From contig NZ_LSIC01000154.1 of assembly GCF_001556045.1 (NCBI RefSeq), positions 1 to 26,675 of the forward strand: a DNA stretch of 26,675 nt, given 5' to 3'. Each line of letters starts with the position of its first letter. Position 1 is the first letter of the stretch. The position numbers and the translations under genes are program-made. Below are positions 16,011 through 23,683 of this stretch, piece by piece. Source of the stretch: Bradyrhizobium sp. CCH5-F6. Lineage in GTDB: Bacteria; Pseudomonadota; Alphaproteobacteria; Rhizobiales; Xanthobacteraceae. A model generated the notes under the pieces. The model made no database searches. It was not told the origin of the DNA and saw only the letters and a list, made by a program, of their open reading frames with translations.

Positions 16011-17656
16011 AAAGGCTCTGTTTGCTGTGATTCGCGCGATAGGATTCCCGGCGATTTTGCGGGGCATCTGATGAAGCGCTTTGTTGAAGGATTGGATCGC
16101 GGGCAGAGCACACTGTTTCCGGCATCGCTCGACGACTATGTGACTGAGGACAACCCGGTGCGAGCGGTCGACGTGTTCGTCGACGGTCTCGATCTCGACA
16201 AGCTCGGGTTTGTCGGTGTCCAGCCGCTCGACACCGGCCGACCTAGCTATCACCCCGGTACGATGCTCAAGCTCTACATCTACGGCTATCTTAATCGGGT
16301 TCCGTCGAGCCGACGCCTGGAGCGGGAATGCCAACGCAGTATCGAGATGATCTGGCTGACTGGGCAGTTGGCGCCGGACTTCAAGACCATCGCAGATTTC
16401 CGCAAAGACAATGGCAAGGCCATTCGTGAGGTCTGCCGCGAGTTCGTCGCGCTGTGCCGCAAGCTTGATCTGCTTGTTGCAGCGAGCGTCGCCATCGATG
16501 GATCGAAGTTCAAGGCCGTCAATGCGAGGGACAAGAACTTCACTGAGGCAAAGATGAAGCGCCGTCTGGAGCGAATCGACGAGAGCATCGCCCGTTATCT
16601 CTCGCAGCTCGAGACCGCCGATCGGCACGGCGATGCAGTGCCAGAGGCGAAAGTTGCGAGGTTGAAAGGCAAGATCGAGAAGCTCAAGGAGGAGATCGTT
16701 CGGCTAAACGCGATCAATGCGGAGATGATGAAGAGTGAGGACAAGCAGATCTCGCTGACCGATCCTGACGCGCGCTCGATGGCGACAAGTGGAAAGGACA
16801 CCGGGATCGTTGGCTATAACGTGCAGATTGCAGTTGATACGCAGCATCATCTCATCGTGGCTCACGAGGTGACCAACGTGGGCACCGATCGCCACCAACT
16901 CGCCAATATGGCCGGGCAGGCTCGCGACGAGATGGCTGTCGAGACGCTCGAAGTCGTGGCAGACCGCGGCTATTACGATGGAGAGGAGATCAGGGCCTGC
17001 GAGGAAGCCGACATCACGGTGACGTTGCCGAAGCCGATGACTTCGGGCGCTAAAGCTGCTGGCCGCTTCGGCAAACAGAACTTCGTCTATGTCGCCGCCG
17101 ACGATGTTTATCGCTGTCCCGCCGGCGAGCGGCTAACTTATCACTATACGAACGTAGAGGACGGAAAGACACTGCGCCGCTATTGGACAAGCACCTGCAA
17201 AACCTGCGCGCTAAAAGCGCAGTGCACGACAGGCCCCGAGCGCCGCATCACACGCTGGGAGCACGAGACCGTTCTGGAGAAAGTTCAGGATCGGCTCGAC
17301 CACAACCCCAATGCCATGGGTGTCCGCCGTCAGACAGCGGAGCATCCGTTCGGCACGATGAAGTGTTGGATGGGAGCAACACACTTTCTCACGAAAAAGC
17401 TGCCAAAGGTGGCCACCGAGATGGCGCTCACCGTGCTCGCCTACAACATGAAGCGCGTGATGATGATCGTCGGCGTAGGCGGATTGCTGGAGGCGATGCA
17501 GGCGTGAGGCCAGCCTCTGCGCGACCAAATCAGCGCCTACATGAAGCTCCCGATTGCCACTGAGACGACACGAGGTCCATTCCACCGAATTAGAAGCTCG
17601 GCGGCCATGAAATGCGCCGGAGCGCCCCAAGTTGCGGGATTTTCACACGGCCTGGG
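15997..17656 (+). mobile_element. Complete IS1182-family insertion sequence
   Basis: The element is bounded by perfect 17-base inverted repeats: CCCAGGCCGTGTGAAAA at 15997-16013 and its reverse complement at 17640-17656, about 1660 bases in total. It contains one intact transposase gene. It has landed at the 3' end of an IS630 relic. No target-site duplication is obvious in the bases either side, so the flanks may have rearranged since insertion. Confidence 0.85.
16071..17507 (+). CDS. IS1182-family transposase
   Basis: This 478-residue DDE transposase is intact. The N-terminal part (GLDRGQSTLFPASLDDYVTE, then HPGTMLKLYIYGYLNR and SSRRLERECQRSIEMIWLTG) is the DUF772-type domain of this family. 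The catalytic part includes VAIDGSKFKAVN, then VGYNVQIAVDTQHHLIVAHE with the second Asp, and ADRGYYDGEEI. A Cys-rich zinc-ribbon-like segment (CKTCALKAQC) follows, then RRQTAEHPFGTMKCWMG with the catalytic Glu. A coiled-coil insert runs from about residue 165 to 220. It is 64 bases inside the left inverted repeat and should be functional. Confidence 0.92.
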   Translation: MKRFVEGLDRGQSTLFPASLDDYVTEDNPVRAVDVFVDGLDLDKLGFVGVQPLDTGRPSYHPGTMLKLYIYGYLNRVPSSRRLERECQRSIEMIWLTGQLAPDFKTIADFRKDNGKAIREVCREFVALCRKLDLLVAASVAIDGSKFKAVNARDKNFTEAKMKRRLERIDESIARYLSQLETADRHGDAVPEAKVARLKGKIEKLKEEIVRLNAINAEMMKSEDKQISLTDPDARSMATSGKDTGIVGYNVQIAVDTQHHLIVAHEVTNVGTDRHQLANMAGQARDEMAVETLEVVADRGYYDGEEIRACEEADITVTLPKPMTSGAKAAGRFGKQNFVYVAADDVYRCPAGERLTYHYTNVEDGKTLRRYWTSTCKTCALKAQCTTGPERRITRWEHETVLEKVQDRLDHNPNAMGVRRQTAEHPFGTMKCWMGATHFLTKKLPKVATEMALTVLAYNMKRVMMIVGVGGLLEAMQA

Positions 17657-17702
17657 ACACTAGCGTACGCCAGATCTCGAATGGGTAAATTCCCGAGAGG
17701 CA

Positions 17703-18095
17703 CTAGCGCGCTTTGCGGATGTTCGTGACCATCAGAGCATTCTTCAGCCGGGCGGCCTCAAATTCCACTAAATCTCCCGGTCGCAACCCTTTCAGCATGC
17801 GACGGTTCGTGACGTGGAAGGGCATTTCCATTGCCGGCATCCTAATGCTGCGATCAGGGCTTTCCATCGCCTCGGTCAGGATGGTGACCGAAGCCGCACC
17901 GGGGCCCATATCGACAGCCTGGACCTGCCCCCTTGCATGCACGTGTCCCGACGGAGAAACAAGCTGTCTATGTTCCCGATCGAGCTTGTCCAGCCACTCG
18001 CTTCGCGTCGATGTAAGTGGCTCGGCAGCTGCAGGGATCGAGAAACTCACGAGGCCAATTGCTATTGCGGCGGAAATGGCTGCTGCTTGGCGCAC
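17703..18095 (-). CDS. CusF-like periplasmic copper-binding protein
   Basis: This 130-residue exported protein has a signal peptide of about 24 residues (GTG start, then RQAAAISAAIAIGLVSFSI, cleaved after PAAA). The mature domain resembles the copper chaperone CusF: HARGQVQAVD near residue 53, a Met motif RMPAMEMPFHV (Met86, Met89, Met91) and GLRPGDLVEFE. The CusF tryptophan that caps copper is not evident. It probably binds periplasmic Cu(I) and hands it to an efflux system. The GTG at 18095 is chosen because a strong AGGAGG lies seven bases upstream; the longer frame to 18167 has no such site. A perfect FNR/FixK box lies about 100 bases upstream. The P-type ATPase gene lies upstream on the same strand, about 290 bases away. 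Confidence 0.82.
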   Translation of the reverse strand: MRQAAAISAAIAIGLVSFSIPAAAEPLTSTRSEWLDKLDREHRQLVSPSGHVHARGQVQAVDMGPGAASVTILTEAMESPDRSIRMPAMEMPFHVTNRRMLKGLRPGDLVEFEAARLKNALMVTNIRKAR

Positions 18096-18193
18096 GATAT
18101 GTCCTCCTGGGTTTGCGCGCTCTGCGCCGACCAACGTGCTATGCGCTAGGGGCGTTCGATAGCGCAACTAGATCACGGCGTGCTCCGAAAGGG

Positions 18194-18207
18194 TTGATTT
18201 GGATCAA
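18194..18207 (-). promoter_or_regulatory. Perfect FNR/FixK box upstream of the CusF-like gene
   Basis: TTGATTTGGATCAA matches the FNR/FixK palindrome TTGAT-N4-ATCAA at every fixed position. Its centre is about 105 bases from the GTG start of the CusF-like gene. With the box at -41.5 the transcript would start near 18159, with a weak -10 (TAGTTG, 18172-18167). The upstream ATPase gene ends 175 bases away on the same strand, so the box can serve only the CusF-like gene on that strand. The site is seen; the regulator is inferred. Confidence 0.68.
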
Positions 18208-18382
18208 GCAACTGCAAGAGAACGGGCGCCAAATGAGGCTACTACACTAATCCGTTCGATGCATTGCAGATCAACCCAACTGTCTGATTTTCGATTCGAC
18301 GTACGGTTTATAGCTCACGCCTCAAATCCTCAGTGCGCGACAGCGAAGATCGTTGGGGCGACGACAAAACGTGGCGGCTCCG

Positions 18383-20782
18383 TCATCCCTTAACAACGGC
18401 CTGAGGATGTGGTCTGTGAATGCCTTCGAGCCGCGCCCGTTTCAGGAGCAGGGCATTGATCGCCACCAATGCCGAGCTGCCCGACATAGCGAGCGCAGCG
18501 ACCTCGGGGCTGATGACCAAGGGATAGAGGACGCCGGCCGCCATGGGAAACGCCACCACGTTGTAGGCCACCGCCCAGAGCAGGTTCTGGTGCATCTTAC
18601 GCAGGGTGGCGCGGGAGAGCTCGATGGCGCCAACAATGTCATAGGGGTCGCTCTTCATGAGCACCACGTCGGCGCTCTCCATCGCGACATCGGTGCCGGC
18701 GCCAATCGCGAAGCCGACGTCCGCTTGGGTCAGCGCCGGTGCGTCGTTGATCCCGTCGCCCACCATGCCGACCTTCTTGCCCTCGGCCTGGAGCTCCTTC
18801 AGCCGTTCCGCCTTCTGGCCGGGCAGCACTTCGGCAAGCACCGTATCGATGCCGAGCTGCCCAGCGATGCGTTGGGCGGTTTCCCGGTTGTCGCCGGTGA
18901 TCATGGCCACATCGACACCGCGCTCGCGCAGCTTCCTGACTGCGGCGGCCGAAGTGGGGCGCGGGGCATCGGCGATCGCGATGAGCCCGACAAGCTCGCC
19001 GTCCCGCGCCACGTGGACCACCGTCTGACCTCTGCCTTGCAGCCGCCCGATCTCCGGTGCCAGCGGCGACAGATCGATGTTGCCTTCGTCCATGAGGCGG
19101 CGGTTGCCGAGCAGCACGATGCCGCCGCCAACCTCGGCTCGCGCTCCTCGTCCTTCGAGCACCTCGAAACCCTTCGGATGCTCGACGGCCAGGCCCTCCG
19201 ACCGGCGCAAGATCGCCTGCGCCAGAGGGTGATCCGATCCCTGCTCCACGGCAGCGGCCAATGCCAGAACCTCGTCCTCGCTCGAGCCGGGCGCGGCGAC
19301 CACCTCCACCACCTCGGGCTGACCGAGCGTCAGCGTTCCGGTCTTGTCGAACACGATCACGTCGAGCTTGGTCGCCTCCTCCAGCGCCGAGGCGTTCTTG
19401 AACAGGATGCCGTTCATGGCGCCGAGCCCCGTGCCGACCATTACGGCCATCGGCGTGGCAAGCCCGAGCGCATCCGGGCAGGCGATGACGAACACCGTGA
19501 TGGTGAGCGTCAGGGCGAACAGCAGGGGCTCGCCAATCCACCAGAACCAGACCGCGAAGGTCGTGAGCCCGATCACCATGGCGACCAGCACGAGCCACTG
19601 CGAGGCCTTGTCGGCCAGAAGCTGGGCAGGCGCCTTCGAGTTCTGCGCTTCCTGCACCAGCTTCACGATCTGAGCGAGCGCGGTGTCCGCGCCGACCTTG
19701 GTCGCGCGGTATTTGAAGGTGCCGCTCTTGTTGATGGTGGCGCCGATCACAGCATCGCTGGGCCCCTTCTTCACCGGCATCGACTCGCCGGTCAGCATCG
19801 ACTGATCGACCTGCGACTCGCCCTCGATGACCTCGCCGTCGACCGGGATCTTGTTGCCCGGGCGGATAACGACGACGTCACCGACCAGCACCTCAGCGGT
19901 GGGCAGCTCGATCTCGCGCTCAGCCCGCAGCACGGTGGCCATCGGCGGGGCGAGATCAAGCAGGGCCCGGATCGCCTCCGAAGCGCCGGCGCGGGCTCGC
20001 ATCTCGAGCCAATGGCCGAGCAGGATAAAGACGAGGAGGACGGCGACCGCCTCGTAGAACTGTACGCCGGAGAAGAAGAAGGTCGCTCCGACGCTGAACA
20101 CGTAGCCGGTGCCGACCGACAGCACGACCAGCACCGCCATGTTGAGGACGCCGTTCCTCAGCGCCCGCCAGGCGGCGACCAAGAACGGCCAGCTCGGATA
20201 CACGACGGCGGCGGTGGCGAGCAGGAACAGCCACCGATCGAGGCGAAGCCCGAAGGGCGGCGCCGGCGGCGTGAACATCCCGCCCATCGGCGAGTAGACG
20301 AAGATCGGGACGGTGAAGATCAGGGCGATCCAGAAGCGATTGCGCATGTCGCGCACCATCGCCTGCATGTCCATGCCCGCCCCGTGGCCCATCTCGTGGG
20401 CCATGGTTTCCCCCTTCCCGGAAGCCGCCGCCTGCTCGCCGGGCATCGCCGCTGCCTCGTGGGCTTGGTGGGGCGCGTGGCCGGCGTGGGGGCGGTGCGA
20501 GTCGGCCGGAGGCGCTACCGTCAACGCCTCGCCCGGCGGGTCGTCGGGCTCGCAGACGTGCTTCGGCAGCACCTGGCCGGTGCAGTGGTAACCGCACTCG
20601 CGTACCCTGCTCTTGATCGCCTTGAGACCGGTGAGGGTCTCGTCATAGGCGACCGTCGCGCTGCCGGCGGCGTAGTTGACCTCAGCCTTCTCCACGCCAG
20701 GCAGACGAGCGAGCTGCTTCTCCACACCGAGCGCGCTGAGCGCCGAGAGCATGCCGGCGACTTCGATTGTGGCTGTCTTCAT
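18383..20782 (-). CDS. P1B-type heavy-metal ATPase with CPD motif
   Basis: This 799-residue P-type ATPase should export copper or a related metal from the cytoplasm. An HMA-like domain (1-65) lacks the CxxC pair, reading AGMLSALSALGVEKQL at that site, but Cys63, Cys67 and Cys77 follow (ECGYHC, KHVC). A His/Met-rich linker (96-141: SHRPHAGHAPHQAHE, MAHEMGHGAGMDM) precedes the membrane helices. The actuator TGES is at 331-334, the phosphorylated Asp479 in DKTGT, HP in GSDHPLAQ, and the hinge motif in MVGDGINDAPAL. The membrane metal-binding motif is CPD (435-437) instead of the usual CPC or CPH. The start ATG 20782 has AAGGAGG about eight bases upstream. A PPK2 relic precedes it by 34 bases; the CusF-like gene lies downstream. 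Confidence 0.92.
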   Translation of the reverse strand: MKTATIEVAGMLSALSALGVEKQLARLPGVEKAEVNYAAGSATVAYDETLTGLKAIKSRVRECGYHCTGQVLPKHVCEPDDPPGEALTVAPPADSHRPHAGHAPHQAHEAAAMPGEQAAASGKGETMAHEMGHGAGMDMQAMVRDMRNRFWIALIFTVPIFVYSPMGGMFTPPAPPFGLRLDRWLFLLATAAVVYPSWPFLVAAWRALRNGVLNMAVLVVLSVGTGYVFSVGATFFFSGVQFYEAVAVLLVFILLGHWLEMRARAGASEAIRALLDLAPPMATVLRAEREIELPTAEVLVGDVVVIRPGNKIPVDGEVIEGESQVDQSMLTGESMPVKKGPSDAVIGATINKSGTFKYRATKVGADTALAQIVKLVQEAQNSKAPAQLLADKASQWLVLVAMVIGLTTFAVWFWWIGEPLLFALTLTITVFVIACPDALGLATPMAVMVGTGLGAMNGILFKNASALEEATKLDVIVFDKTGTLTLGQPEVVEVVAAPGSSEDEVLALAAAVEQGSDHPLAQAILRRSEGLAVEHPKGFEVLEGRGARAEVGGGIVLLGNRRLMDEGNIDLSPLAPEIGRLQGRGQTVVHVARDGELVGLIAIADAPRPTSAAAVRKLRERGVDVAMITGDNRETAQRIAGQLGIDTVLAEVLPGQKAERLKELQAEGKKVGMVGDGINDAPALTQADVGFAIGAGTDVAMESADVVLMKSDPYDIVGAIELSRATLRKMHQNLLWAVAYNVVAFPMAAGVLYPLVISPEVAALAMSGSSALVAINALLLKRARLEGIHRPHPQAVVKG

Positions 20783-20816
20783 CGTGCCATCCTCCTTGCA
20801 GACGCGCCGCTGGCGC

Positions 20817-21183
20817 TCATGAGGCAATCATGCCGTTCTTGAGGTATGCTTCCTGGTATTCAAAGATGATGTCCGGGTTCACTGCCAGCGCTGCCTCGTC
20901 CTTGTCGTCGTAGTGCAAGCGCGACAGGAGGTCCTTGATGAGGTCGAGACGCGCCAAGCGCTTGTCGTCGGCGCGCACCACCGTCCAGGGCGTTACCGGT
21001 TGTGCGTGCGGGCGAACATCTCGTTGCGCGCCAGACTGTAGTCCACCCAGTGCGTTACTGCCCGAGCATCAATGGGACTGAGCTTCCACCGTGTGAGTGG
21101 GTCTTTGCGCCGGTCCTTGAGCCGCCTCCTTTGCTCGCTTTGGCTGACGTCCAGGTAGTACTTGAGCAGCTTGATCCCGGACA
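20817..21183 (-). pseudogene. ppk2: Polyphosphate kinase 2 (PPK2) remnant
   Basis: Only the C-terminal third of PPK2 remains. It reads SGIKLLKYYLDVSQSEQRRR, KDRRKDPLTRWKLSPIDARA and WVDYSLARNEMFARTHN, then a one-base frameshift near 20996-21003 produces a stop. The rest, PWTVVRADDKRLARLDLIKD and LLSRLHYDDKDEA, continues in another frame to a TGA at 20817-20819. The Walker A and B regions of the N-terminal two thirds are absent. PPK2 makes nucleotides from polyphosphate, so this copy is inactive. It points the same way as the metal ATPase 34 bases downstream and was probably once co-transcribed with it. Confidence 0.87.
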
Positions 21184-21547
21184 AGCACAGCCACCTCGCG
21201 CTTCCCAGTGGTGGTAGAGTCGAGGAGAGGCGCGGTGGCTTGAGCCGTGCTGGCATCGCTCCGTTCCTCTCCTCGCTCATCAGTAGGGTCGAAGACTGGC
21301 GCGCCGACAGGCTTCTCGACCGTGCCACGTTTCCAGGGAAAGCTCGTTTTGGTCGAAATGGGCTTTTCGGGCGGGAGCATAGCCGCCGATGGAAGGAATT
21401 TCGGATCACTTTGTTCGGAGCTACCCCCCACCGCTCCCAAGCCGCTTAGTCCGGTCCGCCTCTTTTCTGTACTCAAGCGAAATCCTCGATGGTGCCGCCG
21501 CCCAACTGCAGTACGAAGTCTGAAGTATCGGCATCTGGAGATGATTG
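21184..21547. other. Region upstream of PPK2 fragment, nothing recognised
   Basis: About 364 bases where the N-terminal part of PPK2 should be. It has been replaced by sequence without recognisable homology. A minus-strand frame stays open across it (encoding TSFPWKRGTVEKPVGAPVFD among others) but shows no known motif and joins PPK2 out of frame. It ends at the left repeat of the IS110-family element. Confidence 0.4.
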
Positions 21548-21622
21548 TGTGGATGACACCCACTCCACGGCATCAGTGTGCCAGAATGTTGCTGATAGCA
21601 ACTAGGAGAGGAGTCATCCACA

Positions 21623-22639
21623 ATGCATCCTACCATTATCGGCCTCGATCTCGCCAAACACATTTTTCAGGCGCATGGAATCGATGCTGCAGGCAAAGCG
21701 GTCCTTCGTAAGAAGCTCCGCCGTTCAGAGTTGATTGCATTCTTTGCCAAGCTTCCGCCCTGCGTGGTTGGCATGGAAGCTTGCGGCACGGCCCATTATT
21801 GGGGCCGAGAGCTGACCGCACTGGGCCATCAGGTCAAGTTGATGCCTGCGGCTTACGTGAAACCCTATGTTAAGCGCGGCAAGAACGACGAGGTCGATGC
21901 CGAAGCCATCTGCGAAGCCGTCACCAGGCCGACGATGCGGTTTGTGCCGATCAAGAGCGCCGAGCAGCAATCGATCCTGATGCTCCATCGTACCCGAGAT
22001 CTGTTCGTGCGACAGCGTACTATGTTGGTCAACTCGCTGCGCGGTCAGCTTGCCGAGTTTGGCCTGATCGCTCCCAAAGGGGTATGGCGTGTTCCAGAGC
22101 TCGAGGCTCTTGCCCAGGACGGCGAGCTTCCGGAGCCGGCTCGAGCCTGCGCCGAGCTGATCCTGATGCAGATTGAGGATCTGCAGTCGAAAATCAAGGC
22201 GATCGAGCGGACGATCCTGGCTCGCCATCGCGCCAATGAACTGAGCTTGCGACTCGCTACCATCCCCGGAGTTGGGATCATCACGGCGACTGCGCTGGTG
22301 GCAACCGTCGCGAACGCCAGCGCGTTCAGGTCGGGGCGCCACTTCGCGGCCTGGATAGGGCTGGTGCCGCGACAGAATGGCAGTGGAGGCAAGATGGCAT
22401 TAGGCGGAATCTCCAAGAGGGGAGAGCCATATCTGCGGCGGCTGCTTGTGCTCGGCGCGACCGCAGTCGTTCGCTACGTCCGCAACAAGCCCGAACTGGC
22501 CGGATGGGTCAACGCGCTGCTGGCCCGGCGGCCGGCGCGCGTAGTCACCGTCGCTGTCGCCAACAAACTCGCCCGTATCGTCTGGGCCATCATGCAGCGC
22601 GGCGGCACCTTCCGTGAACGACCGTTCGGAATCGCGTAG
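21623..22639 (+). CDS. IS110-family (DEDD) transposase
   Basis: This 338-residue recombinase is intact. The N-terminal RuvC-like DEDD domain shows Asp9 (GLDLAK), Glu52 (GMEACG), and Asp89 and Asp92 (KNDEVDAEAI). A coiled-coil linker lies around 180-215. The C-terminal Tnp_20 domain carries IPGVGIITATAL and the catalytic Ser264 in GGISKRGEPYLRRLL. These enzymes are guided to donor and target DNA by an RNA encoded in the element's own end. AGGAG lies upstream of the ATG with the inverted-repeat copy in between, so that repeat could influence translation. It should be functional. Confidence 0.93.
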   Translation: MHPTIIGLDLAKHIFQAHGIDAAGKAVLRKKLRRSELIAFFAKLPPCVVGMEACGTAHYWGRELTALGHQVKLMPAAYVKPYVKRGKNDEVDAEAICEAVTRPTMRFVPIKSAEQQSILMLHRTRDLFVRQRTMLVNSLRGQLAEFGLIAPKGVWRVPELEALAQDGELPEPARACAELILMQIEDLQSKIKAIERTILARHRANELSLRLATIPGVGIITATALVATVANASAFRSGRHFAAWIGLVPRQNGSGGKMALGGISKRGEPYLRRLLVLGATAVVRYVRNKPELAGWVNALLARRPARVVTVAVANKLARIVWAIMQRGGTFRERPFGIA

Positions 22640-22926
22640 AGAAAAAAGATGGCTTGGCAATGAAGTGAAGCGGCGACCGCCGCGCTACCGTACAACCAAC
22701 GAATACCAAGTTTGGCAAGGGCAATGACGACGTGATGGCATCCGGTCGACATACCGAGGATCAGGACACCCCGAACCTGTGCACGGACTTTGAGTCCGTC
22801 AACGATGATTGGGGCCCGATCAGCGGACAACCATCAAGGCCATGCGGTACCTAATAGACCGCAAGCAAAGGCCGGACAGATGACCGCAACGACCAAATGC
22901 CGTAACGTCAAAAAAGCTCGGGCCAT
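22640..22926 (+). ncRNA. Candidate bridge/seek RNA region of the IS110-family element
   Basis: About 290 non-coding bases lie between the transposase stop and the right inverted repeat. In IS1111-group elements this end encodes the structured guide RNA. A perfect 7-base-pair stem with a 3-base loop (ACGGACT TTG AGTCCGT, 22783-22799) is visible, along with other short G/C-rich dyads. I cannot define the RNA's ends or its target-binding loops by eye. Confidence 0.45.
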
Positions 22927-22958
22927 GTGGGTGTCATCCACAGATGCACAGGTGTGAG

Positions 22959-23018
22959 TTCTGCAATCTCCTGCATATTTCGGCATTTGAATACATCATT
23001 TTGCAGAGGTTTGCAGAA
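22959..23018. repeat. Imperfect inverted repeat, possible operator
   Basis: TTCTGCAATCTCCTGCA (22959-22975) and TGCAGAGGTTTGCAGAA (23002-23018) are inverted repeats agreeing in 14 of 17 bases, separated by 26 bases. They sit between the IS110-family right end and the gene starting at 23063, 45 bases from its start. They could be paired binding sites for a regulator, perhaps that gene's own DNA-binding product, or a stem in its leader. Confidence 0.45.
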
Positions 23019-23062
23019 GCCATGGGCGTTCTTATCTCCGATCGGAAGGTGGAGGGGTCGAT

Positions 23063-23593
23063 ATGGTTACCATTAAAGAACTGGAGGCAGGGCTAAAGGC
23101 CATGGCAGAGGAATTCCATCTGCCGGGTGGAGCCCGTAAGAAGCTCTCGCGCCTCGTCATGGGACACCTTTGGTGGTTCGATGCTGCCGAACAGCGGGGC
23201 ATGACTTGGCAGGACATGACCCGGGCCATGGCCGCCGCTGGGATGACAGGCGGAGGAGCAAAGCCCGTCAGCGTCGGAACCCTGTCCTCGACGGTCTGGC
23301 GAGCACGCACGAAGGGCGGAGAGGCGAACGGCGCCCGCAAACCAGAACGGCTTGGACCAGCGCCGCCCATCCCGCGGAGCAGCTATCCACGCAATGGTAC
23401 AAGAGATCGCGGAACCGGTGAGACGCAGCGAGGCGGACGGAAGGCGTCCGCGCAGAATAGCGATGGTGCCAAGGTCGATCGGCCAGGGGCAAAGCCCATG
23501 GGCGGCGGAGATCGGATCGGCCGGGCCAACAAGGATGTATTGGCTTTCATGGACCGAGCCCGAGCCGTCCGCCGCCGATCGCAGGACGACTAG
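23063..23593 (+). CDS. Hypothetical basic protein, possible DNA-binding accessory factor
   Basis: This 176-residue protein has two parts. An N-terminal predicted helical region (1-85) includes HLWWFDAAEQRGMTWQDMTR, AMAAAGMTGGGAKPVSVGTL and SSTVWRAR. The pattern of two helices, a short Gly/Pro turn, then S-x-x-T-[LV]-S-S-T-V-W-R resembles small helix-turn-helix accessory proteins of plasmids and integrative elements. The C-terminal half is Gly/Arg/Lys-rich and probably disordered, ending with a short basic helix (DVLAFMDRARAVRRR). A GGAGGGG ribosome site lies shortly before the ATG. It lies next to an inverted repeat that could be its operator. I cannot name the family. Confidence 0.65.
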   Translation: MVTIKELEAGLKAMAEEFHLPGGARKKLSRLVMGHLWWFDAAEQRGMTWQDMTRAMAAAGMTGGGAKPVSVGTLSSTVWRARTKGGEANGARKPERLGPAPPIPRSSYPRNGTRDRGTGETQRGGRKASAQNSDGAKVDRPGAKPMGGGDRIGRANKDVLAFMDRARAVRRRSQDD

Positions 23594-23683
23594 CAACGGC
23601 CGCGCCTCGGCCTTCCAATCGGTTGGTCGACCTAGATTCCGCGCTTCACGAGTTCCTCTCCATGGTTCGCCGGCGAAGCGCTC

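Larger units (their letters stand above)
21548..22942 (+). mobile_element. IS110-family element, apparently IS1111 group
   Basis: The transposase gene is flanked by 16-base inverted repeats, TGTGGATGACACCCAC at 21548-21563 and its reverse complement at 22927-22942. About 75 bases lie on the left and about 300 non-coding bases on the right. Subterminal inverted repeats and a long right end are the hallmarks of the IS1111 group, whose right end encodes a guide RNA. A third, 10-base copy (GTCATCCACA, 21613-21622) sits immediately before the start codon. The exact outer tips may extend a few bases beyond the repeats. Confidence 0.75.

Noticed and set aside
15753..16628. 291-codon open frame on the minus strand
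   Set aside because: Spans the boundary between IS630 relic and IS1182 in antisense, which is not possible for an old gene given the insertion.
15989..17664. Target-site duplication of the IS1182 element
   Set aside because: The bases outside the two inverted repeats (left ...TTCAGG, right ACACTAG...) do not match as a direct repeat.
18353..20842. 829-codon open frame on the plus strand
   Set aside because: Antisense of the P-type ATPase, His/Arg/Asp-rich with no family features. The minus-strand ATPase has every P-type motif.
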